Origin: Phytophthora sp. 'mugwort' | Taxonomy: Eukaryota > Oomycota > Peronosporomycetes > Peronosporales > Peronosporaceae | Direction of reading: 5' to 3' | Assembly: GCA_033558025.1 (NCBI GenBank) | Contig: JAUCEF010000013.1 | Span: 551,001 to 615,000, forward strand | DNA: 64,000 nucleotides | Shown: piece by piece, positions 10,046 through 23,178 of the stretch | Position numbering within the stretch: position 1 is the first letter of the stretch | Layout of the letters: each line of letters starts with the position of its first letter | Translations under genes and position numbers: made by a program | Notes under the pieces: model-generated | What the model was told of the DNA's origin: nothing | Seen by the model: only the letters and a program-made list of their open reading frames with translations | Database searches by the model: none

Positions 10046-12315
10046 CACCAGACCAACGGCACGGCAGAGAGAGCCATCCGAACTATCGTCACGATCGGCC
10101 GCAGCATGTTGCATCACGCCAAGCTGGACAAGTGTTTCTGGGCTGAGGCGGCGATGACGGCCATCTATGTGAAGAACCGCCTGCCGTCACCCAAGATCGA
10201 GCACAAGACTCCGTTCGAGATCGTCTACAAGTCCAAGCCGAGTGTGAAGCACATGCGTGTTTTCGGCTGTCGGACGTACATCCTGACTCCGAAGGAGAAG
10301 CGACTCAAGTGGGATCCCAAGGCTCGCGCCGGATTGTTTCTGGGTTACGAAGAAGTGTCCAAGGCGTATCGACTTTATGACATCGAGGCGGGCAGGTGGT
10401 CATCAGTCGCGATGTCAACTTCGATGAATCGACCTTTGGATTTTCACCGCCGATTTTTGATGAAGATGTCGACGACCTGGACTTCGACTCGCTCGACATC
10501 GACGATGATGGTCCGCGCCAGACGGAGTACAAACAGGCAGGGAAGCGCAAGAGCCGCCCGAGTGACGAAGATGAAGCTTCGAGAAGACCGCGCGCTGTGC
10601 GTCATCGACCTGGACTGGAAGAAGCAAGTGTACCGAACGACTCCCCTTCGCACCGAACAGACGCAGATGAAGAAGAAAAGTCTGGAGACCAAGATGAAGA
10701 ATCGACTCCATCTGTGTTTTGGCGTGCAAGTGCCAACGCGGTCGAAGCAGCCGTGGACTTATCGGAGCCGTCGACATTCCAAGAAGCGGTCAACGGACCT
10801 GATCAAGTGCATTGGCGCAAGGCGATTCGTGCGGAACTCAAGTCGATGCGACTTCGTGGTGTGTTTCGTGCTGCCAAGTTGCCCAGCGGACAACGCGCCA
10901 TCGGTACCAAGTGGGTGTTCAAGATTAAGCGCAAAGCCGACGGATCGATCGAGAAGTACAAGGCGCGCCTGGTGGCCAAGGGTTTCAAGCAAAAGTACGG
11001 CATCGACTACACGGAGACGTTCTCGCCCGTGGTCAAGTACGTGACGCTGCGCATGGTCATCGCGATTGCCAAATATTTCGACTGGCCCCTCGACCAACTC
11101 GACGTGGTGACTGCATTCCTATACGGGATAATGAAGGAGTTGGTGTTCTGCGTGGTTCCTGAAGGCGTCGAGCTGGATGGTGATTTCGACTGCTTGGAAT
11201 TGGTGAAGGCGATCTACGGTCTCAAGCAAGCTTCGCGCGTATGGAACGAGACCTTCGATGAATTCGTGTGTTCTATCGGTTTTCAAGTTTCAGCCTTCGA
11301 CCCGTGCCTCTACATCAAGGTTGTCGATGGCCACTGTGTGCTCGTGCTGATCTACGTGGACGATGTGTTGGTCACCGGAAGTTCACCCGAGCTGATCTCA
11401 CGCACGAAGAACGACCTCAAGACACGCTTCGAAATGACTGACAGTGGCAAGTGTGTGTTCGTCCTTGGAATCGAGCTGGTGGATGGCCCGGACGGCAGCG
11501 TGACGATGTGCCAGCGACGTTATGTGGATGATATCCTGAAGCGTTTCGGTATGGACGAGGGCAAGGCTGTGGTGAGTCCGGTAGACATGAGCACTCGACT
11601 GGTTCCAAGTGACGCAGCGACCAAGGTGAACGCTCCGTTTCGCGAAGCTGTGGGTGCCCTCATGCACTTGATGACTGCTACTCGCCCGGATATCGCGTAC
11701 GCAGTGGGCTATGTATCGCGCTTCATGGAGAACCCCCAAGAGGAACACTGGGTTGCGGTCAAGCGCATTTTTCGCTATCTACAAGGCACCAAGACGCATG
11801 GAATCTGTTTCAAGCCAGGCAACAAGATCGACTTTCGTGGGTATTCGGATGCGGACTGGGCTGGCGACCTCGCGGACCGCAAGTCGACTTCCGGCTACAC
11901 GTTCATGCTGATGGGTGCGCCAGTGAGCTGGGGAAGCAAGAAACAGTCAAGTGTTTCGCTGTCTACGAGCGAGGCGGAATACATCGCGCTCAGTCTGGCG
12001 ATCCAAGAAGGCAGGTGGATTCATCGCCTGCTATGCGAGATTTTGGCGGCTGCCAACGAGACTGGACCCGAGCTTAAGATCCGCGAAGACAACCAGTCGT
12101 GCATCAAGATGACGAAGAACCCAGTGAACCATGGTCGCGCCAAGCACATCGACATCAAGTATTATCACATCTGTGATGAGGTCAAGCGCGGCGAAGTCAA
12201 GCTCGAGTATTGCGAGACTTCTATCATGCTGGCGGACATCATGACCAAGGCACTGCCAGGACCGCGCCACATGGATCTGACGGCGTCCCTCGGAATCCAC
12301 GCGTGTTCGCATTGA
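10046..12315 (+). pseudogene. gag-pol: Family A1 gag-pol monomer 1, second segment (IN to RNase H)
   Basis: This is the continuation of the A1 copy at 596-1880 after removing the B insertion. 10046-10050 is the TSD copy. It encodes HQTNGTAER (catalytic E of integrase), the acidic/basic linker, RT (YVDDVLVTG), RNase H and the terminus LGIHACSH, stop 12313-12315. A 1-bp deletion in a G run near 10387-10393 breaks the linker; everything after about 10396 is open. The same G deletion occurs near 41712 in another A1 copy. With the stop and frameshift in the first segment this monomer is dead. Confidence 0.9.
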
Positions 12316-12322
12316 GGGGGCG

Positions 12323-12666
12323 TATTGAGGGTTGCCAGGTTTTGGTACTGTGTACCAGTAACCGGTTAACCCGAACCGGTCCAACACGATCCCGCGATGT
12401 TTACGGTACGTTGTTTACGCAACCGATGATTAGACGAGTAGGATGATTGGACGAGTGCGGAGTGTTGGTGATTGGATGCACCAAATGATTGGATGCAGGG
12501 CTGCATATCTATGTGGTAGACTAGGTAGTGTAAGCTCCGATAAATCAATCACTTTCGAATCTTCCTTCTTCAGCTCAAGTGGTCTTCACTCCGGTCCTCG
12601 CACCCAAGTGCAGAACTCCCTTCGCTCCGTCCAAGCTTCACTTATCAAGATCCATACCTTTTATCA
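12323..12666 (+). repeat. A1 LTR shared by monomers 1 and 2 (344 bp)
   Basis: It serves as 3' LTR of the copy ending at 12315 and 5' LTR of the copy starting at 12671. There is one LTR only, with no TSD or other sequence between. Its 3' part (CTCCGTCCAAGCTTCACTTATCAAG) differs from the 2661 LTR and marks a sub-variant also seen at 16712. Confidence 0.93.
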
Positions 12667-12670
12667 GGTT

Positions 12671-15600
12671 ATGAGCCCAAGCACCATGTCCTCTGCCCAA
12701 GACGTCTCGACCAAGGTCTCCATCGACAAGTTCAACGGAGACAACTACGCGACGTGGAACCGCTACATGCGTGGCGTGTTCCTGACCAAGTCGACGTGGC
12801 ATGTGGTGAATCGGGAAACGTCTCCATCCTTTACGGACTCCCGGGCCAAGGACGAGTATGTCAAGTTGAGCAACATCGCTTTCGGACTGATGCTGCTCCA
12901 CATGGACGCGGACTACCACCATGTGGTCGACGACTGCGAGGAAGCATGGATCGCGTGGACGCGCTTGAAGACGCTGTACGGTGGATCGCAGAAGGCTGGT
13001 CGCATCTACCTGAAGCGACAGCTCTTCAGCATGGAGATGTCGGAAGGCGGCAATGTGTTGCATCATTGCAATGATGTCCTCAACATCAGCGCCAAGCTCA
13101 GCAGCATCGGCGCCAAGATGGAGGACGAGGACGTGGCGATCTGCTTGCTGCGCAGTCTCCCCAAGAGCTACGAGAACGTCGTATTGAACTTGGAGATGAG
13201 TAGCGCGGAGCTGAAGACGCAAGACGTCGTGAAGGTGCTCACGAACGAGCATATCAAGCGGCAGGGCGAGAAGACGGCGACGGTGAAAAATGAAGACGCG
13301 GCCAAGGCGTTCAGTGCCGAGCGAGAATCTCGTCAGTGCACGTACTGCGGAAAATTGGGGCATGTCATTGACAAGTGCTGGACCAAGCAGAAGGACGAGA
13401 ACCGAGGGCCAAGACGCGGCGGCAACGGCCGTGGACGCGGGGCCAACAACATCCAGTGGAGAAACGACGGCTACGACAACGACTACGATCGAGTGGCGTT
13501 CGCGGTTTCCCTGGAATGTAGAGTTTCGACGGACAAGAATGTGTCCGGGATGTGGGCGGTCGACAGCGGTGCCACGCACCATATTTGCAACGACAAGTCC
13601 AAGTTCGCCAATTTGATCGAGTGAAATGAAGGCGAACTTTCGGTGGCCGATGGCAACAAGGCTGCCATCAAGGGTGTGGGGACCATCGTGGAAAGAGTGG
13701 TCCTGCCTAACGGCGACGAGCGCGAGATCGAGATCAAGAACGCGCTTTACGTGCCAAATATGAGCAAGAATCTGCTTTCAGTGCCGCAGATAAACAAGCA
13801 TGGCAAGTTCCAAGTGGTATTTGACGGCACTGAGATGCACGTTTCGCGCAAGGACTCGAATCAAGTGGTGGCGACGGCGGATCTCGTGGATGGACTCTAC
13901 TGGCTTCGCACACCTCAGCGATCGGCAAATGCGGCGACAAGTGGAAGGACGGTCGATTTGCACGCGCGTATGGGTCACGCTCCAGTCGAGGTTCTTCGCA
14001 AGATGGTCGACACCAAGATGATCAAGGACGCGAAAGCACCTTCCAAGTCGAGTGGACCAAGTGTGTGTCGTGGTTGCCAGCAAGGCAAAATGGTCCAAAA
14101 ACCATTCCCAAGCAACCGTGACAAGCGTCGCTACGACACATTTGAGCTGCTCCACTTTGACATCTGCGGACCCATGGAGGAAAACTCGCTTGGCGGTAGC
14201 AAGTACCTGCTCCTGATCGTGGACGAAGCCAGCGGATGCATGAAGGGTTTCTGTCTGCGTGCCAAGTCGGAAAGTGAAGACTGCATCAAGACATACATCA
14301 TGAAGGTGCAGACGCAGTTCGGCAAGAAGGTCAAGTTTGTGCGGCACGACGGAGCTCGTGAGTTTGCGACCAACTCGCTCAAGGATTTTTACGAAGACGA
14401 AGGCATCGAGCAGCAAACCACGGTTCCGTACGCGCACCAGACCAACGGCACGGCAGAGCGAGCCATCCGAACTATCGTCACGATCGGCCGCAGCATGTTG
14501 CATCACGCCAAGCTGGACAAGTGTTTCTGGGCTGAGGCGGCGATGACGGCCATCTATGTGAAGAACCGCCTGCCGTCACCCAAGATCGAGCACAAGACTC
14601 CGTTCGAGATCGTCTACAAGTCCAAGCCGAGTGTGAAGCACATGCGTGTTTTCGGCTGTCGGACGTACATCCTGACTCCGAAGGAGAAGCGACTCAAGTG
14701 GGATCCCAAGGCTCGCGCCGGATTGTTTCTGGGTTACGAAGAAGTGTCCAAGGCGTATCGACTTTATGACATCGAGGCGGGGCAGGTGGTCATCAGTCGC
14801 GATGTCAACTTCGATGAGTCGACCTTTGGATGTTCACCGCCGATTTCTGATGAAGATGTCGACGACTTGGACTTCGACTCGCTCGACATCGACAATGATG
14901 GTTTCCGCCAGACGGAGTACAAACAGGCAGGGAAGCGCAAGAGCCGCCCGAGTGACGAAGATGAAGCTTCGAGAAGACCGCGCGCTGTGCGTCATCGACC
15001 TGGACTGGAAGAAGCAAGTGCACCGAACGACTCCCCTTCGCACCGAACAGACGCAGATGAAGAAGAAAAGTCTGGAGACCAAGATGAAGAATCGACTCCA
15101 TCTGTGTTTTGGCGTGCAAGTGCCAACGCGGTCGAAGCAGCCGTGGACTTATCGGAGCCGTCGACATTCCAAGAAGCGGTCAACGGCCCGGACCAATTGC
15201 ACTGGCGCAAGGCGATTCTGCTGAGTTAAAGTCGATGCGACTTCGTGGTGTGTTTCGTGCTGCCAAGTTGCCCAGCGGACAAAGCGCCATCGGTACCAAG
15301 TGGGTGTTCAAGATTAAGCGCAAAGCCGACGGATCGATCGAGAAGTACAAGGCGCGCCTGGTGGCCAAGGGTTTCAAGCAAAAGTACGGCATCGACTACA
15401 CGGAGACGTTCTCGCCCGTGGTCAAGTACGTGACGCTGCGCATGGTCATCGCGATTGCCAAGTATGTCGACTGGCCCCTCGACCAACTCGACGTGGTAAC
15501 GGCATTTCTGTACGGCGTCATGAAGGAGTTGGTGTTCTGCGTGGTTCCTGAAGGCGTCGAGCTGGATGGTGATTTCGACTGCCTGGAATTGGTGAAGGCG

Positions 15601-16704
15601 ATTTACGGTCTCAAGCAAGCTTCGCGCGTATGGAACGAGACCTTCGACGAATTCGTGTGCTCTATCGGTTTTCAAGTTTCAGCCTTCGACCCGTGCCTCT
15701 ACATCAAGGTTGTCGATGGCCACTGTGTGCTCGTGCTGGTCTACGTGGACGATGTGTTGGTCACCGGAAGTTCACCCGAGCTGATCTCACGCACGAAGAA
15801 CGACCTCAAGACACACTTCGAAATGACTGACAGTGGCAAGTGTGTGTTCGTCCTTGGAATCGAGCTGGTGGATGGCCCGGACGGCAGCGTGACGATGTGC
15901 CAGCGGCGTTATGTGGATGATATCCTGAAGCGTTTCGGTATGGACGAGTGCAAGGCTGTGGTGAGTCCGGTAGACATGAGCACTCGACTGGTTCCAAGTG
16001 ACGCAGCGACCAAGGTGAACGCTCCGTTTCGCGAAGCTGTGGGTGCCCTCATGCACTTGATGACTGCTACTCGCCCGGATATCGCGTACGCAGTGGGCTA
16101 TGTATCGCGCTTCATGGAGAACCCCCAAGAGGAACACTGGGTTGCGGTCAAGCGCATTTTTCGCTATCTACAAGGCACCAAGACGCATGGAATCTGTTTC
16201 AAGCCAGGCAACAAGATCGACTTTCGTGGGTATTCGGATGCGGACTGGGCTGGCGACCTCGCGGACCGCAAGTCGACTTCCGGCTACACGTTCATGCTGA
16301 TGGGTGCGCCAGTGAGCTGGGGAAGCAAGAAGCAGTCAAGTGTTTCGCTGTCTACGAGCGAGGCGGAATACATCGCGCTCAGTCTGGCGATCCAAGAAGG
16401 CAAGTGGATTCATCGCCTGCTATGCGAGATTTTGGCGGCTGCCAACGAGACTGGACCCGAGCTTAAGATCCGCGAAGACAACCAGTCGTGCATCAAGATG
16501 ACGAAGAACCCAGTGAACCATGGTCGCGCCAAGCACATCGACATCAAGTACCATCACATCCGTGATGAGGTCAAGCGCGGCGAAGTCAAGCTCGAGTACT
16601 GCGAGACTTCTATCATGCTGGCGGACATCATGACCAAGGCACTGCCAGGACCGCGCCACATGGATCTGACGGCGTCCCTCGGAATCCACGCGTGTTCGCA
16701 TTGA
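12671..16704 (+). pseudogene. gag-pol: A1 gag-pol monomer 2, one stop and one frameshift
   Basis: It starts at the ATG inside the primer-binding site (12667-12682) and ends LGIHACSH, stop 16702-16704. All domains are present: GAG, CCHC, DSGAT, HHCC and DD35E integrase, RT (YVDD) and RNase H. Damage consists of TGA at 13622-13624 just after the protease motif, identical to the stop at 1061, and a 1-bp deletion near 15216-15220 at the integrase/RT boundary. A stretch around 13196-13335 ([16 protein letters not shown]) matches monomer 3, so this copy is a patchwork. Confidence 0.93.
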
Positions 16705-16711
16705 GGGGGCG

Positions 16712-17055
16712 TATTGAGGGTTGCCAGGTTTTGGTACTGTGTACCAGTAACCGGTTAACCCGAACCGGTCCAACACGATCCCGCGATGTTTACGGTACGT
16801 TGTTTACGCAACCGATGATTAGACGATTAGGATGATTGGACGAGTGCGGAGTGTTGGTGATTGGATGCACCAAATGATTGGATGCAGGGCTGCATATCTA
16901 TGTGGTAGACTAGGTAGTGTAAGCTCCGATAAATCAATCACTTTCGAATCTTCCTTCTTCAGCTCAAGTGGTCTTCACTCCGGTCCTCGCACCCAAGTGC
17001 AGAACTCCCTTCGCTCCGTCCAAGCTTCACTTATCAAGATCCATACCTTTTATCA
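16712..17055 (+). repeat. A1 LTR shared by monomers 2 and 3 (344 bp)
   Basis: Same sub-variant as 12323-12666 and 4389 bp downstream of it. The primer-binding site follows at 17056 with no gap. Confidence 0.93.
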
Positions 17056-17059
17056 GGTT

Positions 17060-18778
17060 ATGAGCCCAAGCACCATGTCCTCTGCCCAAGACGTCTCGAC
17101 CAAGGTCTCCATCGACAAGTTCAACGGAGACAACTACGCGACGTGGAACCGCTACATGCGTGGCGTGTTCCTGACCAAGTCGACGTGGCATGTGGTGAAT
17201 CGGGAAACGTCTCCATCCTTTACGGACTCCCGGGCCAAGGACGAGTATGTCAAGTCGAGCAACATCGCTTTTGGACTGATGTTGCTTCACATGGACGCCG
17301 ACTACCATCATGTGGTCGATGACTGCGAGGAAGCATGGATCGCGTGGACGCGCTTGAAGACGCTGTACGGTGGATCGCAGAAGGCTGGTCGCATCTACCT
17401 GAAGCGACAGCTCTTCAGCATGGAGATGTCGGAAGGCAGCAATGTGTTGCATCATTGCAATGATGTCCTGAACATCAGCGCCAAGCTCAGCAGCATCGGC
17501 GCCAAGATGGAGGACGAGGACGTGGCGATCTGCTTGCTGCGCAGTCTCCCCAAGAGCTACGAGAACGTCGTACTGAACTTGGAGATGAGTAGCGCGGAGC
17601 TGAAGACGCAAGACGTCGTGAAGGTGCTCACGAACGAGCATATCAAGCGGCAGGGCAAGAAGATTCCGTCGGTGAAAACTGAAGACGAGGCCAAGGCGTT
17701 CAGTGCCGAGCGAGAATCTCGTCAGTGCACGTACTGCGGTAAATTGGGGCATGTCATTGACAAGTGCTGGACCAAGCAGAAGGACGAGAACCGAGGGCCG
17801 AGACGCGGCGGCAACGGCCGTGGACGCGGGGCCAACAACATCCAGTGGAGAAACGACGACTACGACTGCGACCGTGTCGCGTTTGCGGTTTCGTTGGAAT
17901 GCGGAAAATCGACGGGCAAGAATATGCCCGGGATGTGGGCGGTCGACAGCGGCGCAACGCACCACATTTGCAATGACAAGACCAAGTTCGCCACGCTGAA
18001 TGAGCAAGACGAAGGCGAACTATCGGTAGCGGACGGAAACAAGGCCGAGATTAAGGGTGTGGGAACTATCATCGAACGAGTGGTTCTGCCCAACGGCGAC
18101 GAGCGCGACATCGAAATCAAGGACGCGCTGTACGTGCCGAAGATGAACAAGAATCTGCTTTCGGTGCCGCAGATAAACAAGAGTGGCAAGTTTCAAGTGG
18201 TGTTCGACGGTGCGAGCATGCATGTCGCGCGGAAGGGCTCGAAGCAAGTGGTGGCAACGGCTGACCTCGTCGACGGTCTCTACTGGCTACGCATACCACA
18301 ACATTCGGTGAATGCGGCGACGTCAACGCGCAACGTGGATCTACACGCGCGGATGGGCCACGCACCGATCGACGTGCTGCGCAAAATGGTCAACAGTGGC
18401 ATGATCAAGGACGCGAAAACACCATCACAGTCGAGTGGCATATGTCGCGGATGTCAGCAAGGGAAGATGGTCCAAAAACCGTTCCCAAGCAACCGCGACA
18501 AGCGTCACTACGACGTATTTGAGCTACTCCACTTCGACATCTGCGGCCCCATGGAACAAGAGTCACTGGGTGGCAGCAAATATTTCCTGCTCATAGTGGA
18601 CGAAGCCAGCGGATGCATGAAGGGTTTCTGCTTAAGTGCCAAGTCGGAGAGCGAAGAATGCCTCAAGACCTACATCATGAAGGTGCAGACGCAGTTCGGC
18701 AAACGTGTCAAGTTCGTGCGCCACGACGGAGCCCGTGAGTTTGCTACTAATTCGCTCAAGGCCTTCTACGAAGATCAA
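17060..18778 (+). CDS. gag-pol: A1/A3 gag-pol monomer 3, N-terminal part, cut by B element
   Basis: The frame is open from the ATG at 17060 to the B insertion at 18779. It encodes GAG, CCHC knuckle ([14 protein letters not shown]), protease DSGAT, the integrase HHCC finger and the first two integrase aspartates, stopping at AFYEDQ. The first ~590 bp are nearly identical to monomer 2. From about 17645 the sequence is clearly diverged ([35 protein letters not shown]), a subtype I call A3 that appears nowhere else at full strength in this window. RT and RNase H are missing; the flank beyond the B element (23492) resumes far downstream in the protein. The frame then runs into the B LTR and stops at 18832. 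Confidence 0.88.
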
Positions 18779-19091
18779 AAAAGGCTTGGTCACTTGATGG
18801 CAAAATGCAAAGTGATTGATTTAGGTCCTTAGTTCGCAAACTCCTTGCTACCTCTAAGCCTACAGTTCTACCTACTGGGTACACTCTACTGGATTCTCTA
18901 CTGGATACTGAGTTACTTCAGCCAATCGCAGAGCGCCACGTCGATGCCCATCTTGTACCCACAATCTTGTACCCACGTGCATCGTAATCATCGTCCCGTA
19001 ATCGCCGGAGTGATTGAGGTGCCACTGAGTGAAGGTCATACCGGTATCCTACCGGTATACAGCAGCTGCTCGAGGCGTCTCCTTGACAACA
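18779..19091 (-). repeat. B 3' LTR (313 bp), minus strand
   Basis: It starts AAAAGGCTTGG and ends TTGACAACA on the plus strand, the reverse complement of the LTR at 9733. It contains the gag-pol stop codon (19049-19051). Confidence 0.95.
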
Positions 19092-22000
19092 CTCCCACTC
19101 GACTCGATAGCCTTCGGTGCTTCGATGCCGAGCTTGCTCCGGAGACAGTCGAACTGCGCCGCTGGAATGGGCTTGGTCATCAGGTCCGCCAGCATGTCTT
19201 GCGTCGGACAGTACTCGAGCACCACTTCTCCGTCCTCGACCTTCTCGCGCACGAAGTGGTAGCGAATGTCGATATGCTTGGTACGCTTGTGAAACTCGGG
19301 ATTCTTGGCAAGCGCGATGGATCCTTGGTTGTCTTCGTAGATCTTGATCGCCTTGCCCTCTGTGGTTTCGCCTATCTCGCACAGAAACGCCTTGAGCCAC
19401 ACAGCCTCCTGTGTTGCCTCCGATAGCGCCATGTACTCGGCTTCCGTCGACGATAGTGCCACCGTCCTCTGCTTCTTGCTGCGCCAGCTCACGCATCCAC
19501 CGCTCATTATGAACGCGTATCCGCTCGTGCTGCGGCGCGACTCCACATCACCCGCCCAGTCCGCATCCGAGTAGCCGCAGACGCCGTCTTGGTCCTTGGT
19601 GCGAAACTCGATGCCGTACGTCGCCGTGCCTTGGATGTAGCGGAGGACGCGCTTGAGTGCTTGCCAGTGCGTGGGGCATGGGTCTGCAGCGAACTGACTC
19701 AGTGTGCCCACTGCCGCAGCCAGATCCGGTCGGGTGCCCACCATCAAGTACATGAGGCAGCCCACGGCGTTCCGGTAAGGCACGCCTGCCATGGTGTCAT
19801 CATGCTTGCACCCGCCGTCGCACATAGCCTTGGTCAGCTTGAGTCCGGGATCCTGCGGCGTTTTCACGGGCTTGCTGTTCTCCATGCTGAACTTGCTCAG
19901 GATGCTCCGCGCGAACTTGGTCTGCCGCATCGTCACCTCACCAGCCTTGATGTCTTGCTTGATCTCCATTCCGAGAAAGTAGCTCAGCTCGCCTAGGTCC
20001 GTCATCTCGAACCGCTTGCTTAGTGCTCTCTTGGTCGCCTTGAGCATGTCGTCATCACTGCTCGCAATCACCAGGTCGTCCACGTACAGCACCACGAGCA
20101 CCATGCTGTCGCCGTTGCGCTTGACGTAGACGCAGTGGTCGGTCTCGCACTTGTCGAAGTCCAGCTTGAGCATGAAGTCGTCGATGGTATGGTTCCACAT
20201 GCGCGGCGACTGCTTGAGACCGTAGAGCGCGCGCTTGAGCTTGCACACATGATCCGGGCGTCCTTCGCTTATGTATCCGTCCGGCTGCTGCATGTAGATG
20301 TCTTCATCCAGGACGCCGTTAAGAAAGGCTGTCTTAACGTCCATCTGGTGCAGCTTGAGCCCGTACTTGGCAGCCATCGCTAGCACGATTCGGATGGACG
20401 TGAACTTGGCCACGGGCGCGAAGGTCTCGTCGTAGTCGATGCCGTGCTTCTGCGAAAAACCCTTAGCCACCAGGCGCGCCTTGTATCGTTCGATCTCGCC
20501 GGCTTGGTTCTCCTTCACGCGAAAGACCCATCGACAGCCGATGGCCTTGCGTCCCTTGGGCAGCGGTACCACGTCCCATGTGTCGTTCTTGCGCAGCGAG
20601 TCGTACTCCGAGTCGCAGGCCTCCTTCCATTTGCGTGCGTCGCTGGATTCCATCGCCGACTTGAACGTGGTCGGCATTTCTCCCACTGAATCCACGACGT
20701 ACGCCGCCTCGAAGCTCTTGTCGTTGTCTCGAGCCATGGCAGACATCTCATCCAGGCCTTGGCGTCGATTCTCTGACGCGTATCGCTTGGCACTCGGGGT
20801 CTCCACCGCTTCCTCCAGCGACTGTGTCCGCGGGTGTCTCTTGCTGCCGGGCAAGAATTCATCATCCCGCGCAGTCTCTTCATCTTCGTCGTCCGATGCC
20901 GACTGTTCATCTTTGTCCGTGGTGCCTTCTTCCGCATCTTGAATGTCCACCAGCGCCTCCTTGGGTTTGTAGTCGCGTCTTCCACCGTCGAAGACGTCTT
21001 CCATGAACTGTGCATCGCGGCTCACCAGCACGCGACCACTCTCGATCTCCTCGAACCGATACGCTTTCTCGTGGTCCGAGTACCCCAGGAACCTGCATCG
21101 CACCGATCGCGCATCCAGCTTGGTTCGCTTCTCTTTCGCCACATGCACGTAGGCGTGGCAACCGAAGACTTTGAGGTTGGCCAGCAATGGTTTCTTGGCA
21201 GTCCACAGCTCGTACGGAGACTTATCGTTGTCAAGCGCATGTGTCGGACAGCGGTTGCGCAGGAACATAGCCGTCATGACTGCTTCGCCCCAGTATGCCT
21301 TGGACAGACTCGCGTGCTCCAGCATGCACCGCGCGCATTCAACTAGCGTCCGGTTCATGCGCTCCGCGATTCCGTTGAGCTGCGGCGTGTATGGCGGCGT
21401 GAACTTTTGCACGATGCCGCGCTTGCTGCAAAACTTGGCCATTTTGTCGGATTTGTACTCACCACCGTTGTCACTGCGAAGCTCCTTGACGCGCTTGCCG
21501 GTCTGTGTCTCCGCAAACGCCACAAAGTGCGCGAACTTGTCGGCCACCTCCCACTTGTTCTTTACCAGGTACACCACGCAGTAGCGCGACTTGTCGTCGA
21601 TAAAGGTGACGAAGTAGCGCTTGCCGCCAAACGTCGGCGTGCGCATGGGCCCGCATACGTCACTGTGCACTACCTCCAGTAGTTCATTGGCACGCTTGGG
21701 CGATGTCGATTCGAAACTCAATCGCGTCTGCTTGCCGAGCGCGCATCCGTCGCACGTCTCCCACTTGCTCGCGGACCCGAGGTCAATGCCGACGCTGAGC
21801 TTCTTCTTGACGATGGCGTCGAGCCCAGCGTGACCGATGTGGCCTAGTCGAAGGTGCCAGAGGTACGACTTGGTGTCCCCTAGGCTCCCGTTCGGACTCG
21901 CCGAATTCGCTTCGTCCAGGCGCACGGGCGTCATGCACAGCTTGAACAGCTTGCCGTCACGCGCACCTATCGTGCACTTCATCCCCTTCAGCGCGATGAA

Positions 22001-23174
22001 GCATCCGTCGCTGTCGAAGGTCACTGACCCGACGTCCTTGGTGAAGCGCCCGATCGAGAAGAGGTTGCGCGTTAGCTTGAGTGCCACGGTTCGTGAGCAC
22101 ACCCTTCTTGATACCACGAGGCGTCTTCATCTCCATCACAATGTCGCCGCTGCCGATCGCTTGAACCACACCGTCGTCTGCGAGACGCACGTCGACCGGA
22201 GTGAAAGCCTTGTAGTTTCTCATGAACTTCTTGGAGTGCGCCATGTGCTGCGTCGCACCCGAGTCGACCAGCCATGTGCCACTCGCCGACGCTGCCATGG
22301 CCGCATCGCCATCGCCGTCGACGAAGAAGAGATAGTCGCCAGAGTCGTCCTCAAGCGCGACGTTGGCACGCTGCGAGCGCTGCCGTTCCGTGTTGTCATG
22401 GATCCGCGAAGGACACTCCGCGATCCAATGTCCATGCTTGCCGCAGTTGTGGCACGCACCGTTCTTCTTCGACGGTCGGCCCTTATGCTTGTTGTCCCTC
22501 ATCATGAACGCCTGGCCAGGCGCGGCGCCATCTCCATCGCCACCCTGCTCCTTGCGCTTCATGTCTTCATGTAGCAGCCGAGACGTCACCAGCTCCCACG
22601 TCAGCGTGTCGGATCTTGACTCCAACGCCGTGATCAGGAACTGATACGACTCGCTCAGGCTCCCGAGAAGCGTGATCACCAAGTCGTCCTCGCTGACCGG
22701 AGCGCCGACCGCGTCGAGCTGTTCCGCCAGAGTCTTGAGCTTGTTGATGTGTTGAAGCACATCATCACCTTCCTCCATCATGAGCGTGAAGAAACGCCGA
22801 CGAAGAAAGAGCTTGTTGGCCAAACTCTTCTTCTCGAAGTGTCCTTCCAGTCTTGACCATGCATCATGCGCGCCACTCGCCGAGCGAACCAGCGGCAGCT
22901 GCGAATCCTCCATCGCGAGACAGATCATCGCCAGCGCCTTGCGCGACTTCTTCCGAAAGAGCGCTTGATCCGCCGCAGTCTGGCAGTGCTCCAGCTTCAC
23001 TTCCCCACTTGTCACTTCCCACAGTTCGCGCTCCTCGAGCACCATCTGCATCTTGAACTTCCACGTGTGGAAGTTAGCTCCGTCGAACTTGTTGATGCGG
23101 AAGGCAGAAGGCGGCGTGGCGTCCATGGCGAAGGCGTAGTCGGGGTCTTCAGAGAAGGCGGGGCTTGGGCTCAT
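19049..23174 (-). pseudogene. gag-pol: Family B gag-pol, one 5-bp deletion
   Basis: It starts at the ATG at 23174-23172 inside the primer-binding site and ends in the 3' LTR at 19049. GAG, CCHC (CHNCGKHGHWIAEC), DSGATQH protease, DD35E integrase, YVDD RT and RNase H are all present. The only break I see is a 5-bp net deletion near 22078-22096, between protease and integrase finger (KKGVLTN to LTRNLFSIG in intact copies), which shifts the frame. The two halves are each open (23174 to ~22090, and ~22090 to 19049). Otherwise it is nearly identical to the intact copy at 28489-32619. Confidence 0.93.
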
Positions 23175-23178
23175 AACC

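Larger units (their letters stand above)
596..18778 (+). mobile_element. Array of three A1 monomers sharing single LTRs
   Basis: Monomer 1 (596-12322, with a nested B), LTR 12323, monomer 2 (to 16711), LTR 16712 and monomer 3 (to 18778). LTR spacing is 4389 bp. The left end lies under the inverted A2 at 1-595; the right end is cut by the B element at 18779. Confidence 0.9.
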
